Assembly: GCA_030734395.1 (NCBI GenBank)
Contig: JAUZTG010000034.1
Coordinates: forward strand, 248,001-312,000
Source: Sarocladium kiliense
Lineage: Eukaryota > Ascomycota > Sordariomycetes > Hypocreales > Sarocladiaceae
DNA length: 64,000 nucleotides
Direction of reading: 5' to 3'
A program made the translations under genes and the position numbers. The notes beneath the pieces were generated by a model that was given only the letters and a program-made list of their open reading frames with translations, did no database searches and was not told the DNA's origin. Positions 12,120 through 24,053 of this stretch are shown piece after piece; position 1 is the first letter of the stretch, and each line of letters begins with the position of its first letter.

Positions 12120-13216
12120 ATGGCGTCCATCAAAGCCAAGTCGAAGCCACGAGCTTCGAACACCATTCCTCCCACTCGATCAGGATCCGACTTCAGTTTC
12201 GTCTCCAAGAGCTGGAAATCTGATCTGTCTGCCATCAACACACATTCTTCAGCAGACACACAAACGACCGATATTGTGAAGGGCAATGGACGCAAGCGGA
12301 GCAAGACGAAGGCACGAAAGACAACCGCAGAGAAGGGCAACATACGCCGTTCTGGAAGACTGGCTGGTCAGCCGGCGGAGCTTCAGGGACTGCCAAACAA
12401 GCAGGTTGGCAGAAAGAAGCCTTTACCGACTCGTGCGCCTGATGTCCCTCGAGCAGCCGACCTCAAAGTAGCCTCGCCAGGTCCAAAAGATCATGCCCAC
12501 ATTCATCGAGTTGCCAAGGGTCGTGTCTCCAAGAACAGTTGCAATGTCAAGGAGACACAGCCAGTGCGAGGGGATCTGTTCGAGCATACAAAGAGGCAGT
12601 GTGTTGCATGTACCGACGAAGTACCACTCCTCCAGGCTACAACAGCTCCGTGCTCACACGCCTTCTGCACGAGATGCTTCGTCATTCTACTTCGCAACGC
12701 GATGAACACCGAGGGAAACTTTCCTCCCCAATGCTGCCAACAGCCTATTTCTCTCACGACAATCAGAAAGGTGGTCACCAAAAAGCTTCTCGCGGAGTAT
12801 ATTCACAAGCAGGCCGAGTACTCCGTACCTGCGAACGAGCGGGTCTACTGTTACGGAGAGAAGTGTTCCGCTTTCATCCCTCAGGACAAGATCAAAGGCG
12901 GCATCGCACGATGTGGTGCATGCAAACGTCAGACCTGCGTGTTCTGCAGAGGATGTGTCCACAAGGGAAGTTGCGCCGAGGATGAGGCTACGGAGAAGGT
13001 TATGCAGCTTGCGAGACAGGAGAAATGGAAAGCTTGCATTAAGTGTGGATCGCTTATACAACGGACCGAGGGATGCAAGCACATGGGTGAGTCCAACGGA
13101 GTTCAAAGTAAGCTCTTTCTTACAGCTGACTGTTTCTAGTTTGTCGATGCGGCGCACAGTTCTGCTATACCTGTGGCGTAGCATGGGGACGCTGCAACTG
13201 TCTGTATTATCCATAG
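12120..13216 (+). CDS. RBR E3 ubiquitin ligase, copy 2
   Basis: Join(12120-13086, 13140-13216), 355 residues. The 53-nt intron (GTGAGT...TTTCTAG) is at the same place as in copy 1, just before the RING2 catalytic Cys, giving GCKHMVCRCGAQFCYTCG. RING1 starts near 160 (CVACTDEV...CSHAFCTRC), IBR has CYGEKCSAFIP and CVFCRGCVHKGSC, and the protein stops 9 residues after RING2 (...WGRCNCLYYP). It therefore lacks the C-terminal Cys-rich module of copy 1. The N-terminal 150 residues are Lys/Arg-rich and disordered-looking, which could mean nuclear localisation. ATG 12120 has a CACCATGG context; the frame opens at an upstream TTG but no ATG. Confidence 0.88.
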
Positions 13217-13707
13217 GCACGCAGAAGGATTTTGAGAGAAGTCAGCAGAAGAAGAGCCTCGAGATTCGGTGTATTTGTTGGTGGAATGATATTGGAAATG
13301 TGTTGTACCCTGGGCTTGTTTTTGGACTTGTGGGAAAGGGGAAGAGAGGATTGCCTTGCCCACTCTTGAATGGCAGAAAGGGAATTGGGTCCGCCAGAAG
13401 AACAGCGTTAGGATGTATCATAGCCGTTGGGTCATTGCGTCAAAGTCATGCATGGTGTCTGTAAACGTACATCCCTGAGAGTCTCACCACAAGTCTACTG
13501 GTGTGAATTGGAGTGATGAACGTCCTCACCGTGTCTCGCTCATTCACTTACATGACTGGGGACTACCTTCTTTTTTTCTTCGGAAAAGTTCATTCACCAT
13601 CGAGAGAAAGGCGCTATTTCAAATCTCTTCCAACTCTCTTAATGGCCCTGAACAGGTTCTGAACATGCTTTGTCAGGCACTTGGTTCAACTTCTTCTTTC
13701 GCCAAGC
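13217..13707. other. Intergenic between RBR-2 and RBR-3
   Basis: About 490 bp. Decayed homology to the RBR C-terminal module was looked for in the frame after the RBR-2 stop but is not evident. No other feature. Confidence 0.45.
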
Positions 13708-14839
13708 ATGGATGCAAACGATGGAGATGCAGAGACACAACGCTTCATGCAAGATGTCCTGGCGCTTGACCTTGATGCCTTTGCAGAGCTCGCAGCTGGG
13801 CAAAGTGAGGAAAAGGAGGACGAACATGGTCATCCAAATCCTGTTTTACCTTCGCAAGAAGCTTATCATCCTTCCGACTCCCCTTCATCGAACCCCCCAC
13901 AGACCCGTCAAAACGAAGATCATCACGAAGGGCTCACCACTCCGGACGCATTCCCTCAACTACGCGATAACGAGTCGTCTTTACCAACCCTGAATGAACC
14001 ATCAGCCACTGCATTGGCTCACCGCGGCTAGGACCAGCCTGAGCCAAACTTGCATCTGATCAACTCCAGTCCTACGTGGCAGGGTGACCTCCAGGAAACC
14101 CAGGAGCAATTTAACAAAAGGCTCGAGTTTCGCCTCAAACTTTATGAACTTCTCTATGGAAGACTCCCCTGGCCATTCCTCTCGCGCCTCACATTCTCGC
14201 ATCCATTCTGGCCAGGCCCAAACTTTCCCCCGCCGGCTCGAGGCGATTTCCTTCCTTCCAGAATCCACTTTCTTTGCTCCAGTTGTACAACTGTGATCAG
14301 CTATAAGAACTCATTCCCAACAAACTTGCGGTCATCACCTTTGTGGAGGGTGTCTCAGCGAACTATTTGACAGGCTCTGTCAAGATGTGGAGGCTCGTCT
14401 GCAAAGCGGACTGAAAAGGTTCAAGGCTGTTTGTTGCGGGCAAGAGATCTCGCTGCGAGCCGTGATCATGAGCGGAGACGATCTTCTTCTCCCCGAAGAG
14501 CTCATTGCAGAGCTTGACCTCATGAGAATCGAGGTAGTGGAGCGAGGGAATCATACATACTGCCGGGTCCGCTCAGCGTACATTCCTGCGGCTGCCATCA
14601 GAGATTTTATTGGCACCTGTGTCAGTTGCAAGTCGATCGTCAGAACCTGCACAGCGTGCAAAGGGGCTCCTAGATTGTATCCCGACACTGCGACATTCTG
14701 CTGTTTGAGACCGATGATCGACGTCGTTTTGAAAGAAGTCGAGAAGGATGCGGCCACCTTGGGGGACAACTCTGCTACATATGCGGTCAAAGACATGGCA
14801 CGTGCAATTGTTGATTCTTGGAACCGCGTTCAGAAGTAA
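13708..14839 (+). pseudogene. Decayed RBR gene, copy 3
   Basis: The frame starts at ATG 13708 (MDANDGDAETQ) and meets an in-frame TAG at 14029-14031. The same frame continues to a RING-like CSSC near 14277, then homology moves to the next frame between about 14300 and 14325: TCGHHLCGGC completes RING1 with correct spacing. After this come CCGQEISLRAVI, an IBR-like stretch (YCRVRSAYIP...CTACKG) and a stop at 14837-14839. Most IBR cysteines and all of RING2 are missing, so no catalytic cysteine remains. No GT...AG pair removes the TAG or repairs the frame. An expressed fragment from 14387 on is possible but unlikely to be a ligase. Confidence 0.75.
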
Positions 14840-15334
14840 TACAACTCCCGGTGGAGAGTGAGCAGGTCTTGAAGCTTGAAGCTGTAGTCGCCATGGAGTG
14901 GCACAGAGGCTGGCAACAGGGCGAATGATTGGAAGATGAAGAAGACTTGGGAGATGTACGGAGAGTAAACTTTGCCTAGTAACCGTTGTTTGCCACTGGT
15001 GCTCTTGAGAAGTGATTGGATAACGGTGATGAAAGTCGGTCATCACTTCATATTCACCCGCTGCCTCCTTATTATAGCATTATTTAAGACACAGGCTCAT
15101 ACAACTTCCAGTTGAAACCCATCTTAGCTTCTTGCATCGTCTGCTGGGGACGGCTTTGAGCTGAAATACGGGTCATAGGAGCGGCAAGCCAAGGGGCTGA
15201 TATCGACACCTCAAAGACAACTCACAACACACACTTCAGAGATAGATCAAATGTACATTCTTCGAAGCCGCCTACTGATCCTATACAGATAAGACTTCGT
15301 TTCTATTAAGCCACCCACCTCTTCTTGAAGTTGT
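14840..15334. other. Intergenic, convergent ends of RBR-3 and permease
   Basis: About 495 bp between two genes facing each other. No gene, RNA or repeat recognised. Confidence 0.5.
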
Positions 15335-17106
15335 CTACTCCAAAGTCCTGACGTACGCCACGGGCCCCTCGTAACGAACACGGCCACGGTAGATGTAGAA
15401 GCATAGCGAAAACAGCGTGACGACACCATAGATCAAAATGTTCCAGTTCATGCGGTCTGGCGCCGGAGCAGGGCTGTCAGGGAAGAAAGCCAGGATGAAG
15501 ACAGCGACGAGGAAGATCACGGCCGTGATGTTGACTGCCAGTCCATAGCGTCCCAAGCTGAACTTGGACGGAAGCAGAGGAGCGCCGGTCCACCTCCTCC
15601 AAACCATACAGCTGATGGAGCAGATGTAGCTGGAAAGAAGGGAGGTTGTCGCCAATGAGGTGATGGAGTTGAGGGCAACAGGAGAGCCGATGTTGATGAG
15701 TGACAGCAGGCTGGAGAACATGAAGGTGGTGAAGATGGCATTCATGGGCACGTCCCAACCCGCTGGAACACCAGCGAACCAGCTGCTGAAAGGAACAGCG
15801 TTGTCGCGAGCGAAGGCGAAGAGTTGGCGAGAGCAGGTTGCCACCATGGTCAAGTTGGAGAACATTGACATAGCGACAACGAAGACAGACATGGCCGTGG
15901 CACTGCTGGGCGAGCCGGTCGCATTGTGGAAGACCTGCATGAATGGGTATCCGGTCGGGGTTTCAATGACGGAGAAGAGATCGCCAATGCAGAAGCAGTA
16001 CGTGATGACCATGATCCACCCCATAGCGCCGTTCACGATAGTGCTCATGATCATCGAGCGAGGAAGTGTGCGGCCTGCATCCCGAAGCTCCTCTGACATG
16101 TGCACAGCAGCATCAGCACCAAGCAAGGGGAGAATGCCGGCCAAGATTCCCACGAGTGCAGAGCCGCCTTTGCTGCCCCAGCCGCCGCCGTCAAAGAATT
16201 CAGTGAAGACAGTTGACGCATCAGAGATGGGGCTCAAGACCCAAAGCGTAACCATGATGCCGAAGAACCCAAAGATGTGGATGATCAGGACAAGCGACTC
16301 GATCAGGGGAAGCTTGCGCGCCAGCACGGTGTTGAAGAGCACGGAGAACGCGGAAACGGCGATAGTGAGGAGTGTACCGTGCCAGGCCTCGGGTTTGTAG
16401 TTGGGGTGGTTCATGACCACGAGGCCCTGGATCTGCGTGCCGGAGATGTATGCCGAAGAGGCGCAGGAAGTTTGCCAACCAAGAACGCACATCCAGCCCA
16501 TGAGGTAGCTGATGAACTTTTGATGTTGCCTAGGAGCGAATTCAGAGACCCAATGGTACTGGCCGCCGCTGGTCGGAGCCCTTGAAGATGATTGTGTCAG
16601 TTCGGAGGCACGGTGGTGTTCAAGTAGAGCTGGATGTCGCATACATGGAGGCCATCTCAGCCATAGAGACGTTGACGAACATGAAGCCACTCCAGCAGAT
16701 GAAGAACATCCAAATGGCACCGGCTGTTCCACCATTGACGAGACCAATTGTTGAGACACTGTTTGCGTGTGTTAATATGTTGATATACCAGACGATATAG
16801 AAAGTCGTGGATAGTAGGCCGTACCTGAGCGAGAACTCCCACGATGCCATCAGAATCATAGAAAAACCAAAGATGGACAGGAAACGGAAGTTTCTCTGAT
16901 TAAGGACGATGTCAGCCTCACAAACAACGATATCTTCACTTTACAGAACAAACGCTTTCACGAACCTTCATCTCTTGCATCTTACCCATGCGGTACATGT
17001 CCGCACGGTCAGCCGCATTGCCTCTCTTCTCGTCAACACCATGGTCGCTGCCACTGCCGTCGGCGGCGGCCTCGTAGGTCTCGGGGTCCTTGTTATCCAG
17101 TGACAT
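15335..17106 (-). CDS. APC-superfamily amino acid/choline-GABA permease
   Basis: Four exons, complement(15335-16580, 16645-16758, 16825-16895, 16966-17106), 523 residues. Introns are 64, 66 and 70 nt; the first two joins give EMKRNFRFLS and FSLSVSTIGLVNGG, and the third gives MAPTSGGQYHWVSEFAP, the signature of the fungal APC (ACT) group. About twelve hydrophobic segments are seen, with the conserved ADAAVHMSEELRDA block mid-protein. The family imports GABA, choline or other amino compounds at the plasma membrane; the substrate cannot be read from sequence. ATG 17106 is chosen because the frame above it has no other ATG. Confidence 0.9.
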
Positions 17107-18581
17107 CTCTGTCGTAGTTGAGTACGCAAGCCGCACTCGTGTGAAGTCCAATGGATATCGAAGAACGGGCAGTTTGGATCAACCAAAAGAAAATGCCTTC
17201 TGGAAAATTAAAGAGAGGAAAGATGAACGAGCAAAGAGAGAACAGGTTTCTCCAACTATGTCTCAGAGGAAAATCTGCTGCAAGGGTCACACCACATGGT
17301 CGCCATGCACGCACGTAAGTTGAGAGACCCTTATGCGTCGCTGCCCTCCACCCACCCACCCCCTACTACTAGAGCGGCCTCGGTCCATTTGCCGTCTCAG
17401 GGCTATGTCGCTTCACCGGAATACTTTCAAATGATCTAACGCCAGGATTACCCATAAGACTAGGGGATCATCGACGCTTTGGACAGGGGCCACGGTCCAG
17501 CCCATCAGAAGGCCTGGCAACGTCGTATCGACTGTTGGCTGACGAGCTGTAACAACATCACGGGCGAATAATAATACGGCATCCCACGTCCAGGGCCCCG
17601 CTAGACGCTAGACGACGCATGATGTTAGTCAGGGCTTGAAAAGTTTGACTCCGCCATGCCGCTTCTAGCGGTTTTGCAGTTCGTCACAGCGTGCCTGGAT
17701 TGAGTCGATCGTAGGACACCCATGGGACACCCATGGACGGGTAGCGAGCGGGTCGCTGAAGGACGGGGAGGCGCGCTTCCCTTCCGCGCTACACGGCGGG
17801 CTAAACTGCTTGAAGTCGTAGCTCTCGGGGATTGACAGGCACCTTGTCAGCAGGGGGTGGATATCGCTCAGGACCTCTACGGTCGCGCCAGCGCTTTCTT
17901 TTCGTGCACGGCCTTATGCTAAAAGTCTCCGTTGTCAGTGCTACTCCGTATCGTTGCCGGATCTGCGCGCTGCTATCCACTTTGGGCTGTAGCAGACCCG
18001 GCTGAAGAGCGAGCGAGGATTGTGACGGAAGAAGTGATTGCCGTCTAGCGAGTGGACCAATGCAAGCCGATCACTAAGCCGATCACTCTGGCTCGGGTTG
18101 CTTCGTGAATAAATTTGCAGAAGCCATGTGTTGATCATGGCAAACCCACCTGAGGCGAGGGACTTTCGAGTCCTTGCCCCTGAATCGATCAACATGGGAT
18201 CCATCCAGGGCCACCGTAGCACGCACGACCTGAGGTTCGATAATGCAACCCCAACACGGTGCAGTTTGATAGGCTTGAAGAACGTTCCATGGCTGCCCCG
18301 TTGGTTCGATCCCGTGGTGTGAGCCCTGGAGTGTAGCATCGTGGATTGTGTGGCATGATCAGTAATTAGTGGCTGGTAGGTTGTCATGCAAATGCAGAGT
18401 TTGTGTGGCCCAAGGGGGAATAGACTTTCTGGAGGTGTGTGTTAGTATGCATGCTGTCACTAAGCTCACTACTGAATTCGAAACTGTTGTTTCCATGTCA
18501 CGGATATCTATCCTCTTGCTCATCCAAATCCTCTCTCGAGGATTTAATCCGTGAGCAAACGCGGACGATAACACGCAAGCA
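17107..18581. other. Intergenic, divergent promoters; small tandem repeats
   Basis: About 1.5 kb between divergent genes. It holds an 11-bp unit (ggacacccatg) twice at 17714-17735 and a 12-bp unit (aagccgatcact) twice at 18064-18087. No supported gene or RNA. Confidence 0.5.
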
Positions 18582-19974
18582 ATGGCAACAAACGAGGCCA
18601 ACCCCGTGGGGAGCTCAGGGTTCTCTCCTGTCACGTCCAACGACCACGCCGGAAATGTCTGGATCATCACCATCTTGTCTCTCATCTATGGGTCTGCCGT
18701 AGCGGCCGTGAGGGCATACACCAAGTTTCGCATGTATGGAAGCGACGATATTCTCATCGGCGTCGCCACGGTATGCCTACATATTTATTTGCATGAAGAA
18801 ACTTGATAGGACATGTCAATACTAACACTCGACACACCTCTAGGTTCTGCACTTTGGCCAAGCAATCGCTGTGTTCGTTGGCCTGAATAACGGATTCGGC
18901 AAATTCAACTCGATCACCACACAAGAGCAGTGGGCGACATCATCTCGGGTTCGTCCTCCACCAAAGTTGCAATCCGAATCGTTTTTCCCGCTTCATGCCT
19001 AACAAAATACCACAAATAGGCCTTTCTTGCAGTTGAAGTCATGTGCTTGCTGGCTTTGTCGCTAACAAAATGTTCCCTCCTCTCCCTGGTTCTGCGAATC
19101 ATCGGCACAAGAACAGGAAAGACCCGTCCCTTCTGCCTGGGTTTGATGGGCCTCAGTTCCATTTGGGGGATTGGATCTGTAATTGCGCTTCTGGTCAACT
19201 GTCGCGGCAACGAGCTGCTGACTACAGAGAACGAGAAATCTTGCCCGAGACAGGTAAGCATACCTTTCAAACCTCATCTGGATCGTCGTTTCCCCAAGGA
19301 GCCTCTCTCTAACGTGATGGAATTTGAAGAGCACTCGATGGGCCGCCATTACCGCAGTCGACATTACTACCGAAATCATGACATGGGTCCTCGTTGCGCT
19401 TCTATCTTCGACCGTCAACATGTCTTTCAAAAGGAAATGCCAAGTCGTATTGGCTTTCTCATTTCGACTGCCACTCGTCATCCTCTCAGCTCTACACTAC
19501 ACCCAAATCGCCCGTTACCCGTCATCTGCAGAGCCTCAATTCGCCGCTACGAATAGCACCCTGTTCCTCCAAGTCATGCTCCTCTGGTCCTTCATCTCTG
19601 CCACGATACCGAACCTGAAAAACTTTATGAAGTCGTTCTCTATTGGCATGGGCTTGCCAGTCACATTCGACATCACGGGCTACGGTTCCGGCAACACTTA
19701 CGCTATGCATTCCATGTCGAAGAACAAGTCGAAAACGTCTAGGTCAGGGGGCGCTGGAGGAAGTAATGTGCCTTCGGCTTCACGATCTCGCCACAATGTG
19801 GAGGGACCCTGGCGGCCGCAATCCTGGAGGCCGGATGTCTCACGGAACAACACTATTGTTCAGCGCTCAGAGAACCGGGACAACATATCTGAGAGTGAGG
19901 AGCGGAATGGGAGCCAGGAACTCATCATCAACAAGGAGGTTGAATGGACAGTGACTTACGACCGGAACCAATAA
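18582..19974 (+). CDS. Pth11-like/rhodopsin-domain integral membrane protein
   Basis: Join(18582-18770, 18844-18948, 19020-19253, 19330-19974), 390 residues; all four exons join in phase 0. Introns are 73, 71 and 76 nt; the last ends in AAG. Seven hydrophobic segments are predicted, in the order typical of the fungal rhodopsin-domain (DUF) family: VWIITILSLIYG, a GSDDILIG turn, VLHFGQAIAVF, and a final block ending ATIPNLKNFMKSF. A Ser/Arg-rich cytoplasmic tail of about 110 residues follows. Members include Magnaporthe Pth11, a surface-sensing receptor, but most have no known ligand, and the CFEM domain of Pth11 itself is absent here. Confidence 0.85.
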
Positions 19975-20674
19975 CCTTTGGAATGAATTAGGCGTTTGGG
20001 GGATTCAATCGGGTTCGGGCTCTTTCTTCGGCTTTAGATCATAGTATCTCGACTCTTACTATAGATCCAGAGCACCAATGAAATATGACGTTACAGCTAG
20101 AGTCTCGATTGCCGTCATAACGTGCTTTACGAAATTGGGCACCCACACTGGACAAAGTCTAACTCGTGTAGCGGCCGCTTCAATCACAAGCGAGGGCAAG
20201 CCACAACTATCCACCCCGACTCCAACTTGAGCTAAAGCTGATCAGCCCCTGTCAGAACAAAAGAGCCGGGCGGATCCAGGGGTTCCGCCTCCGCCGTCCA
20301 ATTACCATTGCAAGCCAGCCTACAACATCTTACCGGCCCGCAGCCAATAGTCCCTTTTCGGCTCCACCCCTACTATGAAGAAGATCCTGCGAGGGGTGCT
20401 AATGGAAATGTTGTCGCCGACCAGAGGCTTGGAAAGGATCTGGAAGCTGTCAATGGTTGCGACAAAAGCCGTCTCAGCCGCCGGCATAGCTGGTGCGGGT
20501 AACGTTTGGTTTGGCTCCTTCACACTAGGATTGTCCTTGAGCTTACTCTGAGTCGGTAAGTTCCAGTTCCGTTTACGAGAAAAAGTAAAAAAAGCCAAGT
20601 ACATCTGAGTAGTGCTGATCTTTGTCCCACCAACTCAGTTCTCGGCCGAAATCTCCCACAAACGTGGTGCAAGC
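19975..20674. other. Intergenic, no feature recognised
   Basis: 700 bp between two same-strand genes. Nothing beyond chance open frames. Confidence 0.5.
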
Positions 20675-21464
20675 ATGGCCCAAGTCGTTCTGCGCGATGC
20701 GCGCTATTCGGAACTGCCCGAAATCGCCAATGTCATGGCGCAGGCGTTCTGGGATGACAACCTCTTTGGCGATCTGATCCACCCAAATCGTGCCCAGTAT
20801 CCCAAGGACATGGACTTGTATTGGCTCACGCGATCAAGGGTCTATTTCTGGAATTGGCGATTCAAGTTCCTTGTCGCGGTCACTAAGAATGAAGATGGCA
20901 AAGAGGTCATCGCTGGCATTGCACAATGGATGCGATTGGGGGATGGAGGCAAGAAGATGGAGCTGCAAACTTTAGATCCTCGTAAGTCACTAATATGATG
21001 TTGGTGCTGGAAGAGCATTGATACCTCATGAAAGTGCCGTACTGATTGGTATAGGAAACCTACTTGCACCGCTCTCATCAGCTGCGATGTCCATCCACAA
21101 GTGGCTATGGCCAAACCGCGCTGCTGACCCAAAGCAAGAAGACATTATTGAGCGCGCCTACCCCTGCTTTGACGGCATTTGGTCAGGAGACCGCGCAGAA
21201 TCCTGGTATCTCGAGCAATTGGCTGTCCACCCAAGCTTTCAAGGCAAAGGAGTAGGCTACAAGCTTGTTCAGTGGGGCCTTGAACAAGCACAGAACGAAG
21301 GCGTCGTTGCTTCTGTGGTGAGCGCGCTTGGGAAGAACGACTTTTATCGCAAGTGCGGCTTCGATGTACAAGATGGCTCTGCTTGCGAGGATGGTGAAGG
21401 GAACCCTCTCAAAGGGGTTGAGGGAGGTGATGTCTTCTGGAGGTGGCCAAAGACTGCATCATAG
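20675..21464 (+). CDS. GNAT-family N-acetyltransferase
   Basis: Join(20675-20981, 21055-21464), 238 residues. The 73-nt intron (GTAAGT...TATAG) joins as DPRNLLAPL. Near the N-terminus is VVLRDARYSELPEIANVMAQ, the usual first strand and helix of GNAT proteins. The acetyl-CoA-binding motif A is seen as EQLAVHPSFQGKGVGYKLVQ, followed by a C-terminal NDFYRKCGF strand. The acceptor is unknown; many fungal paralogues of this type act on small amines or amino-acid derivatives. ATG 20675 is the start because homology begins a few residues later; the same frame runs 21 codons upstream without needed content. Confidence 0.85.
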
Positions 21465-21736
21465 AGTCATTGACAACAAGGCACAATATCTCCAGACCTC
21501 TCGGTTGAGAGTACAAGGAATGGTTCAGCCAGAGCCTGACTTTTGTTGCATTGCAGCCTGGCGGCCAATTGGGGTTCTGGAACAGAAGGCTGCGTTGAAG
21601 AAGCGTAAGGACTGGTAGGGTCCAAGAGAAAGGCATGCAGGATAATTACAGTGTAAGCATACTTTTATTACTTTGACTTATATAAACATTAGTGAAATTC
21701 GTAAACAGTCTAACGAATGCCTGGATCGTGAGCGGC

Positions 21737-22853
21737 CTATCCCGTGTACCCGTAGTATTGTTGCGATTGTTGTTGTTGTTGGTGATGAGATTGGGTCAAC
21801 GGAAGCCCCTCACTCTGCTCAAATTCCTTCCGAACTTTGCTCTTGACCCCAAGGTAGGGGAAGAAGTAGTATGGATGTACGAAAGAGACGAGAGAAATAG
21901 CAATGAAGAGCATGCCACCGTCTAGGACAAGGAAGAGAGCCTCATTTCGCATCACGTCGGCGGCAATGGCAGGGACTGTCTCAGCAATTCTGGGTGAGGT
22001 AAACTGGTCAGCGAAAGTCAATAGGCGATAGGGTAATAGATTAGACTTACCTGTAAGAACAACGGATGATGATGGCGACGTAGGCCACGGCCAAGGCGTA
22101 GACAAAGAGACGAGTGCGTTTCGCTTCTTTCTCTGAGGCAGATACTCGAGACATAGCCTTGCGGCCTCGCTTGCCCATGTCGACTGACCCAAACTCTCGC
22201 TGGCCCTCCCCTTGGAGAACATGAACACCACTCTTGATAGCTGACATGCGACGTTTCGTGTAGGTCAGCATCAGTCCTCCACACAACATCATGTTCGCAA
22301 CTTGGAACGCCACACCGCCAATGACCAACGCCTCGCCGAGCTTTCGAACGCCCTCGCCAGCATTGCCTGTCGTTGCGGCTGCTGTTGCGCCACCTCCGAC
22401 GATCTGGATGAAGATGGATAGGAAATCCGTGCCGACGAAGACCCAGGGGTAGAGTGCTGGTCGTAGCACCGACCACTGTTTTCCATACCAGATCACGATG
22501 CTCTTGAACGTGACCGAGATAGCAGCAGCAACCAATGTCGGTGCCAGGAGGAGGGTGAGGTATTGAACGATGAAGGAGTTGAGAGACCAAGGGTTTCTAG
22601 CAAGGCTGAAGCGTGCGAGGTACCCAAGGCATTCAAAGATGGTGCCCAAGCCGAGCCAGATGAGGAAACTCCATGTTCTGGCACGAATGCCGAAGTATAT
22701 CTGAACGATAAAGCATGTTAAGAATGCGATGCCGAAGAAGACTGCGGCGCCTTTCGAGAGCTCGGCTCCATAGATGGTGGCTTCGACGGGACAGAGGTCG
22801 GATACCTCATCACATGTATCGTACGTAGGAATGAAGGTGTCGTTGCCGGCCAT
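21737..22853 (-). CDS. RTA1-like seven-helix membrane protein
   Basis: Two exons, complement(21737-21989, 22051-22853), 351 residues; the 61-nt intron (GTAAGT...CCCAG) joins as CSYRIAETVP. The family pattern is clear: seven hydrophobic segments, GTIFECLGYLARF in helix 3, LLLAPTLVAAAISV in helix 4, FVGTDFLSIFIQIVGGG in helix 5, and RCSYRIAE before the last helix. The C-terminal tail is Gln-rich. Yeast relatives Rta1, Rsb1 and Rtm1 are linked to lipid translocation or to tolerance of 7-aminocholesterol, sphingoid bases and molasses toxicity; the role here is inferred only at that level. ATG 22853 lies in GCCATGG. Confidence 0.9.
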
Positions 22854-23964
22854 GGCGATCAGTCGGAGGCAAGAATCGACAGATAAACAGCGAAAAGGAG
22901 TGGAAGACAGAAGCAAATGGAATGCAATGACGCTAATGCGATGGACTTGAAGAGATCTGGTAACGTTTATTGCAAGGGAATTTTGGACAGCGGTACCTGT
23001 CTTTATCAAAGAATTCTCGATCTTCAGGGAGGGCTTGTCCTATGGATATAGAAACATGTCTGATCTGCTGTACAACACAAGGGCTGGTCAGCCGCCAAGC
23101 CGGTAATGCGCCGCGGTGGGTTTTGAATGAGAGACAACATGGATGAAAAGATATGAGAGGCTCGTTTACGGTAGCGCATAGGGAGGCTTGGTATGCTGCG
23201 CGCCTAGGAGGCCGCGGACTATCCATCGATTCCATCCTCGGAGCCCGAAACGGCCCCTTGAGATACGGTCCGTAATCTCAGGAGACGCCCGATTGTAGAG
23301 AGATCTATTGGACTATAGCACTCTATGATCATGCAAATCTTTTAATAGACGAGCCCATAGCCAGGGAAACAGTGTGCTGTGTCGCTGAAAGAAGCTTAAA
23401 GTACGAAAGCTGTCAAGGGAGAGAGACCCACGTTCCTGAGCAGCCCCAGGAAAACAAACCTCGGACGGCAGATCAGCCCGAAACTACAAGCTGGTCACCA
23501 AACCAGGAGAACGCCCGACAAGACATTATGAGCTGATGACGATAAGGTCGTGCGTGCCCTACGGAGGCAGCCTACTCCATACATTGAATGGAATTACCCA
23601 AAGAGGTCAATACGCGTGAAGAATGCTTGTGGGGGGGAAGAGACGGGTGGCCTCGTCAGCGGCATGGCGCAGTTGAACGTCCGCCCGACAGTTCCGAAGG
23701 GTTGGACTTGGACCCCTGTTTCTTGGGTTGCACAGCCACTGTTAATTTCAGAACACGCGGGATTCGGGGTAAGTGCGTGTGCGAAGCTGGGGATTGGGTT
23801 TGTTGCTGTAGACGCTGGCGATGGCGTCGTCCGGGTTTGGGTGAATTAAGGTTGTGTGTAGTTGGGCCGCCGGTTGTCACTATGTGAGAGAGCGCCATGA
23901 AGAGAGCAGAATCATGCGCGGGCATACATGAGTGCTAATATCGAGTCTCGGCATCATCCAATGA
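22854..23964. other. Intergenic upstream of RTA1-like gene
   Basis: 1.1 kb with no supported gene. A plus-strand frame of 99 codons at 23550-23849 has no recognisable content. Confidence 0.5.
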
Positions 23965-24053
23965 GGGCGAATGGTTTAGTGGTATAATACCTCTTTAGCA
24001 TGTTCTAACATCTAAGTTAGAGGTGGTCCAGGGTTCGATTCCCTGTTCGTCCA
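23965..24053 (+). tRNA. tRNA-Ala(AGC): tRNA-Ala(AGC), with intron
   Basis: Acceptor arms GGGCGAA (23965-23971) and TTCGTCC (24046-24052) pair, with G3-U70, the alanine identity pair; the discriminator is A. The T arm CAGGG-TTCGATT-CCCTG is perfect and the D arm is normal for fungal tRNAs. The anticodon stem CCTCT/AGAGG encloses TTAGCA, then 17 extra bases, then T. Removing a 17-nt intron after position 37 gives the loop TTAGCAT, as in yeast tRNA-Ala. A T-run follows from 24058, fitting Pol III termination. Confidence 0.93.

Noticed and set aside
15660..16400. Plus-strand open frame of 246 codons
   Set aside because: Lies wholly inside the permease exon on the other strand, no domain seen.
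17714..18087. Short tandem duplications as a CRISPR-like or satellite array
   Set aside because: Only two copies of each unit, no spacers; ordinary replication slippage.
18290..18325. GGTTCGATCCC, tRNA T-loop-like
   Set aside because: No acceptor stem, D arm or anticodon arm can be formed around it.
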